A stretch of DNA of 64,000 nucleotides from Varanus komodoensis (lineage: Eukaryota; Chordata; Lepidosauria; Squamata; Varanidae), in the NCBI RefSeq assembly GCF_004798865.1, contig NW_025336087.1:48256428-48320427 (forward strand). The letters run 5' to 3'. The notes beneath the pieces are model-generated. The model was not told where the DNA came from, ran no database searches, and was given only the letters and a program-made list of their open reading frames with translations. This document shows, piece after piece, positions 33,180 through 45,193 of this stretch (positions within the stretch are counted from its first letter, which is position 1; each line of letters begins with the position of its first letter). Both the position numbers and the translations under genes were made by a program.

Positions 33180-33563
33180 TGTTAGGCACCCACAATGAAT
33201 GGGTGCATTCATTGCATTGGCAATGAATGGCCCCATTCACTGTCCAGTGTGGGAGGGAAGGGGTTAATGTCATAGACGAGACTGATCTCTCTGCTTGAGC
33301 AACATCATTCCTGCCCCTCCTCGCCTCCCTCCTCAGCTAAAAAGGCAAAAATGTCATGTGATCATTTATCCTCCCTCCTCCTCTGAGGGAAGCAGGTACT
33401 TCTGTCTCCTCCTCTCTACTTAACCAGCTAACAATGAAGCAAGATATCCTGCACGGAGATACCACCATCTCTCCTTCATGCGAGTCAGCGAGGAGCTGCT
33501 TGTCACTAAATAAACCTTTTTGCTTAAAAAAAAAAAAAAAGCCTCTCAGTGTGGATACTAACA
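33180..33563 (+). mobile_element. LTR-like unit (retroelement fossil)
   Basis: The unit is 384 bp long, starts with TGTTAG and ends with CTAACA, a perfect 6-bp inverted repeat. AATAAA lies near 33512, about 50 bp before the end, and is followed by a run of 16 A bases. Just before it stands the purine-rich AAGAAGGG, compatible with a polypurine tract. There is no matching target duplication. An old Ty3/gypsy pol fossil begins about 160 bp further on. Whether the two belong to one element is open. A short internal palindrome of ATGAATGG/CCATTCA units lies at 33195-33240. Confidence 0.45.
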
Positions 33564-33726
33564 GATCCAGGGGCAAGCAACAGCCTCTTAACTGAATCTG
33601 CTGCTTTATGCTTAGCTCTGCTGAACCTGCATATAACCAAATATACAGCAGGTTCCCAACAAGGAGCATCTTTTGGGTTACCAAAATGACAGCATAGATT
33701 AACAGCCTCGTCACTACAGAGAAAAA

Positions 33727-34550
33727 AGGTGGCTTGCCTTGCCCCCAGAGATACAAAAGACAGCACTTCTCTACCACTATTGCTGAAGACATGCAGGGAA
33801 GTCTCTTTGGAAAGAGAAATCTTCATCCTTCTGGACAAGAGGAATGCCTATTGGCAGGTCAAACTTGACAAGGAATCGGTGGAACTGTTCACATTCAACA
33901 CCCTGTGGAGTGATTACCATTTCAATAGGTTGCCCTTCGGCATTAAATCGGCAAGTGGGGCTGTTCAATGAAATAACCATGAGTGCTTCTGCGATATACC
34001 TGGTGCGCATATCATAGCAGACAACATGATTGCAACTGCCTTGATGAAGGCAGAACAAGAATCTGTCCTTACACAGGTTCTGGATAAAGTAAACCTGAAA
34101 AGTACCAAGTTCAATCAAGGCAAAGTTCAGTTCTAGCTCAATCAGTGAAAATAATAATATAAGAATAGTAATAATAATAAGTGCCAAAAGATGGTATTTA
34201 GCCTGAAAATGACAGCATGCAAGCCAGTCACTAAGTGTTGCCAATAATAAACAAGGAGGGTATCCAGAGACTTCTGGGACATAAAGTATCACTCCCAGTG
34301 CATCCCCCATGAATCAGCCCTGGCAGCATCCATAAAAGCTCCCCCATGTAACCATGAAGCCTGGCAGTGGGTCTTGGTTCAACAACCAAAGCACAACCAA
34401 GACTCTAGGCCGCCTTAAAACAGCCTTACAACTACCCTAGAAGTTGGCTTCTTCGTTCACAAAGAACTGCTGGCAGTCCTGACAGATGCACCTCCGGTGG
34501 CTGCCCTAAGCTAATCATTTGCAGACCTTTTTCAAGTGGCATGCTGCACA
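33727..34550 (+). mobile_element. Ty3/gypsy-type retrotransposon fossil, RT region
   Basis: The reading KRNAYWQVKLDKESVEL, then YHFNRLPFGIKSASGAVQ, is the central part of a Ty3/gypsy reverse transcriptase (D..NAFWQ..LD..S..L..FNTP.GRY.F.RLPFGI.SA...FQ). Downstream traces such as WQWVLVQQPKHNQ (near 34360) fit the start of the RNase H side. The element is broken in many places, gag is not visible, and it must be old. Its integrase end follows at 35.24-35.59 kb, and a short relative lies at 45.7 kb. Confidence 0.8.
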
Positions 34551-34575
34551 GTGGCATCTGCCCAAGAAACAATGA

Positions 34576-34609
<34 letters not shown>
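34576..34609. repeat. (GAT)n microsatellite
   Basis: About eleven GAT units. The following bases TATTAACATTTCTATGCCGC are the inverse of the L2 end GCGGCATAGAAATGTT seen at 520-555, so the array stands at the 3' tail of a small antisense L2 remnant (34608-34650). Confidence 0.9.
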
Positions 34610-34650
34610 ATTAACATTTCTATGCCGCATGTGCTTGTGCATTTGCTAGG
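34608..34650 (-). repeat. L2 3' tail remnant, antisense
   Basis: TATTAACATTTCTATGCCGC is the inverse of GCGGCATAGAAATG plus tail. After that the similarity fades. Confidence 0.45.
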
Positions 34651-35239
34651 CTCTTGGAGGAGAACATTTCTTGTCTTCGCTGTCATCTGAATACCTTTTT
34701 GTAAAAATAATGCTATAATTACTTTGATTGCAAAATTTCAGCAGAACAAAGCAGAACAGAAAAGAAAAAATGTTATACCAACTTAGATTTGAATATATCA
34801 TTCTCAGTGCATATATATAGATGAATGTGCACTTATATAAAAATGCAGCTTTTTACGACTGATACACAAACTTCAATAAAAGTAGACTAGATATTCATCT
34901 AAGTGCTCATTTGCCCATTCAAAAGACCCTAGCCCTCAACCCACTGTGTTTTCAAAGGTGTTCTTCCAAGGTTGTAATGAGTCTTACGGCAGTCAGGAGG
35001 GAGTGAAGAAAGCAGAGAGCCAAGTTCCTCATACACTGGCCAAACACGAATGCCTTCATCAAGAAGTTGTCCATAATGTAGGCCTTTACAGTCTAACAAA
35101 GAACAGGTATGTCACCCCATGGCATATTTGATTGGGTGAAAGTTTCTGATTACCTTGGCTGAAGGTTGTTTGAGCTCCAGGAACACCCAACAACTGGTCA
35201 AGCTATCCTGAAATTCTTTGGATCTCTAACAAACTAGCT
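34651..35239. other. Unassigned stretch between gypsy pieces
   Basis: AT-rich to 34.9 kb. From 34.95 kb it may still be decayed gypsy pol, but no motif is clear. Confidence 0.25.
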
Positions 35240-35590
35240 TCTATCATGGTCACAATGAAAACAGTTTCTAAATGGCATGGTATTTCCAGGAGATTGGTTC
35301 TACCCACATCCCATTTGCAAGTCACATCTGGTAGCAGAATGGCGTATCACCATGTCAGAACTGAATCATACTGCCCTGAGTCTCTGAATGCAGGTCCAAT
35401 CTATCCAATATATACAGACTGTATTACAAGATGGCACAGATTTCCACCTGAGCCTGCTAAGGAATACCCCAGTTGATGGTTTCCCATTTGCTCCAACAAA
35501 TGGAACTACTCTTGCATACATTGTTCCCCATTCTGCTCCCAGGGGGACACATGTGATTTTGCTATTTCCAGAAGTACCATTATGATCCGG
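35240..35590 (+). mobile_element. Ty3/gypsy-type fossil, integrase C-terminal region
   Basis: LQDGTDFHLSLLRNTPVDGF (coded near 35415-35475) matches the integrase segment A..DG.D..LALLEYRNTPVDGL of Ty3/gypsy elements, and the following residues fit the RRLR...P region. The order RT (33.7 kb) then integrase (35.4 kb), on the same strand and at about the expected distance, supports one original element. It is heavily broken, with no 3' LTR recognised after it. Confidence 0.65.
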
Positions 35591-37689
35591 AAACCAACCT
35601 TATGCCACCTCCTGACATTGCTGACAAAGTCAATACAAATGGTAAATTGGTCCCATCATCTGCCAGGATAAGAGGGATGAGTATGAGCATATGTAGCAAA
35701 GCAAGCGAACAAACAAAAGCACAAAAATGAAGACATGTGAAAAAGGACCGTTCATCTGTGACCCACACATCTTCGAATGCTCCAGGAGATGCCCTGCAAG
35801 GCAAGTCCCCGGGGCTGACAAAGAGCTGGTGCAGCAGTACTGTGTGCATCTATCTGTGTGCATCTACCCAGTGCAGCTTCTAGGAGTGTCTAGAGATATT
35901 TGAGCCAATGTCTTCCAGTCCAGAAATGGTTGTCATACAGTCTCTTCCTAAGTTCAATGAGTTTGCTATGGAGAAATGGAAAATACTTTCTCTCCCACCC
36001 TACTGCAATGGAGACTCATGTGCTTGAACCTCAGACTCCAAATCTCAGATGTTCATTTCAACCCGGAAGTAAAGCACTTGAGGCACATACATGTATAAAG
36101 AAGAGGGTGTGGTCAGTGTCGACAGTCTTCTTCCGAGACATGCCTGAGTTGTGTCAGCAGCTCCTTTATCTTCCTTGGTGGGTGCGATTTTCTCCCTGCT
36201 CCAGCTAGAACTGGGTAGGGTATGAGAGCCTGCCCTCACAACAAGCTTGAACTGCTCGATTGTTTTACACATGATCTATTGGCCATGCATAAAACAGTGG
36301 TCAGAATTACTGTGTTTCCTGCTGCTTCTTGGGCTTAGGGTAGGCAAGTTGGAAAGTAATCTTGCACAGTGGATAGGTTCACATGCCACAACAAGCCACA
36401 CCACTTTTTGTGCAAGCTGATCAGTCATGTTATCTGAACCTTATCACGGTATTTCGGCATGGTATGTTTGGTTTTTGGAAACCTCAAACAGAAACAATGG
36501 TCTGTTCTATGGTTTCTTGGTCCCACAATGGCTTGTTGAGCTGCCTGAACCAGAAAACACAACTCATGCTACCAAGGCCAGCACCAAAGAGCTGCTTGGC
36601 AAGAGCAGTCCACTGTGGCTCCCACCAAATAGCTAACCAGAGAGTGCCAGGAACAGCTGCTTATTTGCATCACTGTAAGAGGCATCTCCACTCCACCTGC
36701 CTCCTGCCATAAAGATCATCCTTGGGGCAGGAGTGGGCAATAGCCCCCAACTGGGCCCTGCCATGCAGATGATTCGTGCCCCTCCAGCCCCCTTCACCCT
36801 GAATGCTGAAATGTGGTGGTTTCCTAGCTTTCTATGAGGTCTTCCTATTCTACAAGGCCAGTGTGCTGAGTTACTAGCAGGAAACAGCTTTGGCTAAAAC
36901 AGGCTGGTATCCTTGGTCCCCCCTTTGGCTTCACCCACCACTGGAATGTGACCTCAGAAGCCATCTCCGAAATGGAATTCAGCCCTTGGGTTGTAAGAGG
37001 TTCTTGACTCCATCAAGTTTCAGCCATCGCTACTTGTACCTTAGGTTTGCTGACTATTATCTTATATCATAGGATAACCATCTATTCTGGTTCAGCTACT
37101 GTGCTTCAGCGACAAGGGTTGGTGAATTAGCAAGCGACTCTTTTTCTTCCCTATCTGAGGAAAATGTCTCCTGGTGAAAATCTTTACATTCTATTTATCG
37201 AGCAGCTGTGCAAGGCGCAGGGAGTCAGCTAGCTGCCATCCACATATAAAACGCAGGGTGATCTGATGAAGTAGAAGCAGGGCTCAGCTAACTGAGCTTG
37301 CAAATAGATGCCACTGTCACACTACAAGCAGTTGCTTTGCTACCATGATAAAGTTGTGCTTTGGCCACTATTGCTCAGGGACTCACAGGACGGAACACCT
37401 CACTTCATCCCACCCTGCAAATCCTCTACATTGAAAACAGGATGTCAGGGAGATGTTGTGTTTCCCCTGATAATGAGTTGTCTGCATAGGATGATTTTGT
37501 TTGTATAGGGGAGCTTTCAGTCGTGGACCCCCCTACCCCCCATCTGAAGTGGTCCAGCCAAACAGAGGTTTCCACCTCATTAAGCATTAGGCCTCAGTCG
37601 ATGTGATCTGAAACACCTGCTGGAAGACGCAGGCTTGGTGGAACATGTGGAGAGAGGCCAAAAGTCTCTGTGGTGAGGACAGAGAGGAA
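35591..37689. other. Unassigned stretch
   Basis: No 3' LTR, exon or repeat could be recognised. CAGGAGTGGGCAATAGCCCC at 36728-36747 resembles a hAT left end (CAGGGGTGGGCAA) but nothing after it confirms this. Confidence 0.3.
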
Positions 37690-37860
37690 GAGGAGAAATG
37701 AATAAAATCTCTCATCCAAGCAGAATCAGAAAATCAGGGCAAAGAGATAAACATCGGCTTTTCATTGAAAAGCAGCCATTATCATAGTAATTCCTGATTT
37801 ATCCTACTTTCAAACTTTCTCAGCTGCTAATTAGTACAAGTGTAAATACTGTGTGCATAG
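37690..37860. promoter_or_regulatory. Candidate conserved non-coding element
   Basis: Repeat-free and AT-rich, with CAGGGCAAAGAGATAAACAT, AGCCATTATCATAGTAATTC and CAGCTGCTAATTAGTACAAG. It combines TAATTA-like homeodomain cores with an E-box-like CAGCTG. This is the usual look of ancient enhancers, but it is not proof. Confidence 0.2.
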
Positions 37861-38329
37861 CCAGAAATATGGTACTTTAATAAACCAATAACAATAGAGC
37901 AACCATGTTGCATATGTATCATATAGTCTGGAGAAGTGGTTTTCCGAAATATGGGTGGCATCCTTAATGTTTGCTAGAGCTGGTGGTTTCAGAAGCCAGG
38001 AATATTCTGTGAAAATTAAAGGTAGTTCATACAATAAAGAACTGTAAATACCATACAGGTATATAAAGGGAGCTCATGTATTATACCATTAAGACCTGCT
38101 CTTAAAACCTTCTCCATGAAGTCCTTTCCAAAAGGTATTGATGGAAAGTGGAATGGTTCATTCTTATATATATTTAGCAAAACTAAATGGATTTGTTGCA
38201 CGTGAGATGAAAAATACAATTTTTTCATCCTAAAACATTGTTTTTAAAATTACTTGTTTATTTTACCCTCCCCAATGATGTTTTCCTATTTTTCCCCTCC
38301 CCTTGTCTTGTTTGGACTTTTTTTTCAAA
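37861..38329. other. Unassigned AT-rich stretch
   Basis: Nothing recognised. Confidence 0.25.
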
Positions 38330-38720
38330 AAAAATTATGGGTACGGGGGATTCATTGTACAGAATGGTCATTAACAATGATGCAAACGCCAATGTTTCCA
38401 TGGAAACATCTTGTCCACTACTGAACATAGTACAGCCATTTTTTTGAACCATTTGTCCATTTGATTAATTATGTCTTTGTGCTGAAGACTGCTTGGCTTG
38501 ATTGTCTCATCATGCATTAGAGGAGCTCCTGCTCTGACAAATGGGCCTATTGTTTTGGGCCTATTCATCTTGGTACATCCCTGAGAGCTGATAGACGTTT
38601 CAGCAAAATGACGGTCCCTTAATGAGCTGCAGCTTGTCAGAATTGTTTAGGGCTTCATGCTAGGCACAGACCACTGTCATGACAGCTTCAGTTATTAAGG
38701 CAATGAGTGGGGATGTCTAT
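38330..38720. promoter_or_regulatory. Candidate conserved non-coding element with an RFX-like palindrome
   Basis: The repeat-free block contains the perfect 18-bp palindrome ATGTTTCCATGGAAACAT at 38392-38409. Its core GTTTCC-AT-GGAAAC fits the X-box pattern bound by RFX factors. Around it lie GTCATTAACAATGATGCAAA (octamer-like ATGCAAA), TTTGATTAATTATG and CCTTAATGAGCTGC, which are homeodomain-type motifs. The density of such words suggests an enhancer. No conservation data are available here. Confidence 0.3.
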
Positions 38721-41119
38721 AAAAGAGTCCATACAATGCAATGACCCTGGTTTTGATATCACATAGTTTGTAATTACCAGCTATACATCCTATAAGATAG
38801 ATGCATAATAGATTTCAAAGCCTTGTCAAAACTTTGAGAGAAAGAGAGTTCAGATGAGCCAGCTCTCAGCTCACAGTCAGAAAGAAAGCACACTGAATGC
38901 TTCACACAAGTGTCTGAGTAGTTTTCCAAGCAGGATTAACCCAAGTGGAGTTTTGGTCTCTTGATAAATGGAGCAGGGAGAGTTGCACGTATGTGGAGAT
39001 GAGGAAGTTTTGTGCCTCTTTAAAAGAATGCTTATAATTTGACTTCCACTGGTGATCGAAACAGGAAAGAGCTACCAGTGATGTGTACACACACACTGAG
39101 AAAGAGAGAGAGAGGCCATGCTCTATGGAAGCAGTAAAATATCTATTTTTAGTATTATGATTATTGTTCCCCCAAAATTCCGATTTTAAACAAAATCAAA
39201 ACCCTCTCAGCTGAATATATTTGACTTAGTCTGACAGCTGCTACTGACATTTTCTTAATTTCAGTAGACAAATCTGCCCATCTTGTGTTTACATTACTGA
39301 CTATCCTGCTCTGAAATATAAACAACCAAGCAGGGTCAGTGTCAGACACAAATGTCCTTATTCCTTGCAACAGGTTATCCATTTATGGCATAACAACAAC
39401 GCTTGAAATTTTAAGACTGTTTTCCCCTCCCGTCCATAATTATTTCCTGACTGCTAACAGCAATGGCTAATATCCACCCTCCACTCATGTATGCATTATG
39501 AAGCAGTGGAAGGAACCCAGCTACAGTCGGAAGAAAAATGAGGCACCTCTCTCACCAAGGCTAATTATGAAATTCAAGAAAGGGTTTCTACTATTTTTAA
39601 AACAGTTGCTCAGATTTGCATCTCTAGGTCTTCCACTGAAAGAGCAGAGGCTGCGCAAGACGACATGTGCTTTAAATATTTCCCCACACAGAATCAGTGA
39701 TTAAGCGGCGCCCCTAATAAACACAGATGGAAGTCAGCACCCTGTAGCTACCAACAGCCACATTTAATCAGTTAATAACTGTGGATTAAACTTAATTCAG
39801 ATTAATTTGTATTAGTATAGAATTTGTAACTCAGTTGCTTTCATATTAATTTACATGTTGTCTAGACATGACATCATATTGACTCTTTGTTTGGCCCAAA
39901 CACTAATTGCAATCCTGGAAGCTAATGGATGCCAGCTTTCCACTGGAAAACAACAACAACAACAATAAAAAGGTTTCTGACTGCACTGTACCAAAGGAAG
40001 TTCGATATTACAATTCAGAGCTGCAGCCTCGGCACTGCCTGGGAAGAGAACCCTTCATTTGCACTGCAACCTCCATAAACAAAGTGTGTTGTTGCTGTAT
40101 GAAGAATGTGGCTGCTGGAAGGGGAGGCTGCTATCATCCATCAACAATTGTTAGCCTCAAATTCTTCTGGGAAAAGGGTGGAGAGAGGAATGGAGAAGGG
40201 TTAAAAAAAAGAAGCAAACAATAAATTGCTGTAGTGCAAATTGGACTGAACCACTGTCAGGGTTAGCCTGTCATTTCCAATTGCATTTGGTGGAGAGCTG
40301 AGACATAGACTGGGGGCATTGCCTGTGAGTTGCAGGTCTGTAGGGCAAGTTCTTGTTTTCTTGCCCCCATGTCTGAGTGGATACTTGACCAATGTACTTT
40401 TTGATTACATGCTCTTGAAAGGTGGCAGTAGTGCAAGCCAGTGATTGTTCACCTTCCTTCTGGGCTTTGTTTTGCTGTTCCTCTCCTCCCCTGCCTAGAA
40501 GTTATTGAAGACACTGTTGTGAGGTCAGAGAAAAAATTCCAGTTCTGCTTCTAGGGAAATACCGCTTTGTTATACATTCTTGTGTTCTCTGTAGTACCTA
40601 GGCATTCTCCAAAGGAGCAGTAGATTATTATTTGCATGGGAGTTTTAGTGCATTCAGAGAATTTCACAATCTCCATCGCATTGATCTGCAAAACTGCACA
40701 CCAAGAAGAATGTGGTTATTTCTGCTGTATAGAGAACACACTGAAACAAAGGTGTGGCAAGTCCCACTCTTGTTTTAGGGCCACCACAGGGCAGAGCAGT
40801 AGCTCCACATGCCGGGCACAAGGCGTGTGAGGTGCATGATTGTCCTCCTTGTGTGGAGAGGTTCCGTGCTGCTAACAGAAATGTGGTCAGCACAATTGAT
40901 GTGGCTCTGGAACCTATGAGGGAGCCTCCTCATGTGGTTGCTACCGGAGGTGTAATGGGAAAGGTGTGAATCAGCCTTTTCAATTGAAAAGGAGCTGCGG
41001 TCTTGCAAAGAGCTCAGTTTTCCTCCACTGACTCAGATTCTGCAAGATTTATTGAGATAAGCTACCCAAAAGATGAGGTTTCTAGATAAAGATGAAAGCA
41101 CTTTGTTGTGTAATTCATC
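38721..41119. other. Unassigned stretch
   Basis: No exon or repeat family recognised. Short simple sequences: GA run near 39102-39113, CAACAA run at 39949-39964. The part 39.7-40.25 kb is repeat-free and could be regulatory, but lacks a diagnostic motif. Confidence 0.3.
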
Positions 41120-41475
41120 TATTGTTTTATTTATTTATAGTGAAGATTTGATATCCATTTTTATTGAAGAAGAAACAAAAACAGACTTTAAAAAAAGAAA
41201 GAAATGAAGAACAGAGACAGAAATGTAAGAACATCACCTGCCCCAAACTGAAAGTGCATGAAGGTCTTAACAAGGCAGTAGATCATCAAGGAGGGGTCCT
41301 TCTCATTAGTGAATTTTGCAACTGCTGAGAAGGCTCTCTCCAGCATCATGGCCAAACAGATGTCTCCTACAACTGGGTTAATGCAGGTTTCCATGGGTGA
41401 AGGCAAACCCCGATCCTTTAAAGATAATGGCTGAGCTGGAAGCCAGTGAAGACCATGATGGAATGGGAGGGTCAC
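41120..41475 (-). repeat. L2-type LINE 3' end, antisense (old)
   Basis: TTTTATTTATTTATAGTGAA GATTTGATATCC at 41124-41155 is the inverse of a GGATATAAAT...TAAATAAATA tail. Later GCAACTGCTGAGAAGGCTCT and GAGCTGGAAGCCAGTGAAGA parallel the antisense L2 blocks ACCGCAGAGAAGGCCCTCCT and GGGGAGCCAGTGAAGCTGAC at 22.81 and 23.01 kb. The middle is lost or unrecognisable. Frames on this strand do not read as L2 without breaks. Confidence 0.5.
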
Positions 41476-43364
41476 ACCATCCCAATAAAAATTGACCCCA
41501 CTTGGCTGCACTTCCAAGGGCAAGGCCACTGGCTTGCCACATAGTTGAGTGAAACTTTATTTTGAAGTACTTCATTGGAAGGGTATTTCATTTTTGTCTA
41601 GCAAGTTCAACTCATACAACTCTTACCTTGGCTGCAAGAGACTTCCATGCAAGTCACACACTTCTATACTTTGAAGAGGGGAAATGAAGGGAGCTTTCCT
41701 TCCAAATCACAGATCAAGTTGGAAAATGGTTGTGTTTCTTAATGTAGCATTTCACCTCTCAAATATGGTGGAAATACTATTTTTTCAGTTTATTATATTT
41801 AAGTGTTGGAAGTTATTTGGACTCTGGTATGTTATGGAAATGGAGAACTGCCCCCAAGGCTCCTTCCAGGAGCTACATGTCATCAGTGGTATGACCTGTG
41901 CCTAAAATGGCCGTCTCCCTGCCTCACACTCACTGTCCACACCAATCAAACCCCATCCAGATACACCTTTCCAGTCCTTTCTTCAGTTGTTCTGTGCAGG
42001 CCAGCTGGGTGGGCATTTTTTGCTGCTCAGCACCGAGCAAGGAAGGACAAAACTAGGCCAGTGCAGGGACCTGAAGGACAGAGATTGCCCTGCCTGGACT
42101 GAAACAAGGAATCTTCTCTACTCAAAATTCCTAACCTGAAACTAAAGAAAATATCAAAGGCTGCCTTTACTTCTGAGGAGTTACTGAACATTTTGTAGAA
42201 ACTATATGCTTCCCACTGGATCTTCAGAAGTCACCTTGAGTGAGATTTGGGGAGTATTCAGATGTATTAACTGTATTTATTTTGATAGTGATTAAGTTAA
42301 CTCAATAATGTTTGTTAATGCAAACTGTATCAATTAATGAACCTATTCACTGCCAGACCATAAATCCACTTAAGTTCCGTACTCAATTGATGCCACGTAC
42401 GTGCAAGCTAGCAGAGAGATGAAGCCATGTCATTAAGTTTCAAGCTTGGCCAGTTATCTAACCACCCACAGCACTTATTTGGTCACGATCTCAGAATGGA
42501 AGACCTGCTTTTATTTAAAGGGAAATCTGGAGTGTTTTTTCAGACCTCAAAAGCTGTGAAAGTCCTGTACCAACATTGTAGAGTCATTTGTGGAAATGAC
42601 AATGGCACGCTAAACAATCCGTAGATTGGTCCAGATGCATATGGGAAGCATAGATCCACATCCTTACATGCCTAGTCGACCCTCATGGATATTAAGAATT
42701 ACAACCTCGCAGCAGCAGCAGATAAAAGCTAGGTTAATCTAGGACAACAGTCTTTCTTTTGTTATGCCAATTCTATTCTTGCTTTCTGAGACTTTTCCCT
42801 CTTTTCCGCCTTTCTGTCCCCTTACATTCTGTGCTGTTGATATTGTACTTTGTTCTTTTCCCATGAATGTTCTCATCAATTCTCTTTCTCACTCTCTTAA
42901 ACAGACACTTTGAAAGCAGAATTCAAAACATAGCAGAAATATTTCAGCCTGTACTATTTCAATGCTGCTTAAAAAAAAAAAAAAGCGATAGAAGCAGAAG
43001 AAGCTAGTTGAATGAGCTTTGTTTATTAAAAATGGCCTATTCTGAAACTTGGCAACAGTGGCAATAATCAAGATCCTTTCATATACCTGCAGGCTACTCA
43101 CATTGTGGTACATGTGAAGCTGTTCCCACAGCATAGAAAGGTGCTACTCTCAGCTCTGATCACTTGGGGGGACAGGCAGAATTGATCTCCTCTCCCCAGC
43201 CTGCCCACTTGCACAGTGAGCACTGAAGGCTCATACTATCTGCTTTCGTTCTGTGGGGCTGGTCCAGTCAAGGCACCTCATTTCTAGGTATTAGGAAGAC
43301 ACAAAACTGCCTGTGTCAGAGTTGATATATAGTTTATCGCATATTTATAGTGGAGAAATATCCT
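41476..43364. other. Unassigned stretch
   Basis: No gene or repeat family recognised. A run of about 15 A bases lies at 42970-42984. Confidence 0.3.
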
Positions 43365-43720
43365 AGAACTGTAGAGCTGGAAGGGGCAAAGAAGTCCGTC
43401 AAGTCCAGAGCAGGACCCCCAATTAAACCATCCCTCTCAGATGGCTGTCCAGTTGCCTCTTGATTGTCTGTAGTGTGGGAGAGCCCACCACCTAAGTAAT
43501 TGGTTTCATTGTTGTACTACTCAAACAGGCAGGAAATTTTCCTAGATATCTAGCCAGAATCTGGCTTCCAGTATCTTGATCCCATTATTCCGTGTCTTGC
43601 ACTCTGACACGATTGAGAAGCAATCCTGTCCTTCCTTTTTGTGATAGTCTTTCAAGTATTTGTAGAGTGCTATCATATCACCCCTCAGCCTTCTCTTCCC
43701 AAGGCTGAACATGGATGGAA
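43365..43720 (-). repeat. CR1 LINE 3' end, subfamily B (antisense)
   Basis: The plus strand reads CTAGAACTGTAGAGCTGGAA, GGGG...GTCAAGTCCAGAGCAGGAC, then GAGAGCCCACCACCTAAGTA, CAGGCAGGAAATTTTCCTAG and ATCATATCACCCCTCAGCCT. This is the inverse of the widespread sauropsid CR1 3' end (AGGCTGAGGGGTGATATGAT...GAACAACAATG...TTCCAGCTCTACAGTTCTA). It is clearly diverged, with a broken frame. It belongs to a different subfamily from the copies at 1, 7.9 and 58.9 kb. Confidence 0.88.
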
Positions 43721-45189
43721 GTTCAAAGAAAAGCTTACAGATGTCCTTTCAGCTGCAGGGTTTCCTGACTTTGCTCCAGGGGCACTAGTCACTTAGGCAC
43801 TTTGCATGCTCCTGGTTCCAAAGGGAGAGCCATAGAGAAACACCCCTTGCTCTGCACAGTTGTATACAGTTCTTTCCGTTCACTGCTTCACAGACTGCCA
43901 CGATATACACACCAGCCCTCTTCCTAGGAGCAAGAAACAAAGAATGCGAGGAAGTTGGACTAACCCACTGAACTTCGGCAAAAGGCTGTGCAAATGTCCG
44001 TATCCCTAGGATAAAGCAAGGCATTGACAGCACCTAGTAGCTGTACCTTCACTAAGGCTCTATGGGTTTCTCAGCATGTATAAGCCTAAACTCTCTCCTT
44101 GAACTACCACTATATTGTAGACAAAGTTTAGCCACCAGTTTGGGGACTGGGAATAGTGGAAATGCACAGCTGGCCAGCTGTGTGGGGTTTCCAACTTCAT
44201 CAGACCTACCTGATTGAACTTGTCCAAAGGGTTAGATCGACCTCTGTAAATGCTATTTGGTTTTGCCTACTTCGTTTTGTTTTACTAGTTTTTGATGCAG
44301 CATTTCAGGGTGAGTATTGGAGCCATAGGACTGCATCCCCTTTTGAAAGAAAGCAGTACTGCTCTCCCCATATCCCTCGGTGGTGATCCTCATTATGGAT
44401 TTTGGAGCTGTGGCCTCAGGACCCGGCCTGGAATGGGAACTATCCAGCCCAGCATGCATCCAGGCACACGAAGGGCTCACATGACCAGTTTAGGCTCCAA
44501 TCGGCTCAAGCACCCTGCCCCCACCTTTGCCACCAGAAATGCAACCTAGCTGCTCAGTAGCTGGACTCATACCGCTTTGTCCACCACACCTATTGGAGCT
44601 GTAATCAATTAAAGTGGCGGCTGTTTTGACCCCATCAGGCATATGCGCCTCTCCTCCGAGTTGCCCTCCAAAGCTGCACTGCCAGCACAAAGATTTTCTT
44701 GAATCTTATTTCCCACCATCAAATGCAGTAAGTATATCTTAACCCAGTGAAATCCTGGGAGAGCAGTGTCTGATCATAGATTAGAGCATTGGCTGTTTTT
44801 CATGCCCACTGAAAATGAATGGAAAGCTACAGAATGAATGAAACCATCTTTTATTTTGGGGTGGGAGGGAGGGAAATGACATGCTGGTTTAGATTTTGAA
44901 TTCATTTCACCATCCAGTGCGACAACAGGGGAAAAGACTAGAAATGCCCTCAGCAGAAATGGAGAGCAAGGGGAAGGAGGGGACGGCTTCCTCTCATCTT
45001 TTTCCTGTAAGATGTCTAAGTACTGCTTTCCCATAGCTGTCAGTGTCAACTTTGATCACTATTAAAGTACCTTGGCAGAAAGATAATCCAACAACATCCC
45101 TTAAAACTTTGTGTTTATGCAGTCTGCATCTCCTTATTGTAGTCCCAATGTACCAACCCAGCTGTATTTTACATTTTAAAAGAGAGAGA
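43721..45189. other. Unassigned stretch
   Basis: No exon or repeat recognised. A short GA run is at 45181-45193. Confidence 0.3.
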
Positions 45190-45193
45190 GAGA

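Noticed and set aside
33777-34310. 177-codon minus-strand frame over the gypsy fossil
   Set aside because: It is the antisense shadow of the plus-strand RT region; motifs are only on the plus strand.
36728-36760. hAT left end CAGGAGTGGGCAA
   Set aside because: Only about 13 bases resemble a hAT end and nothing downstream supports an element.
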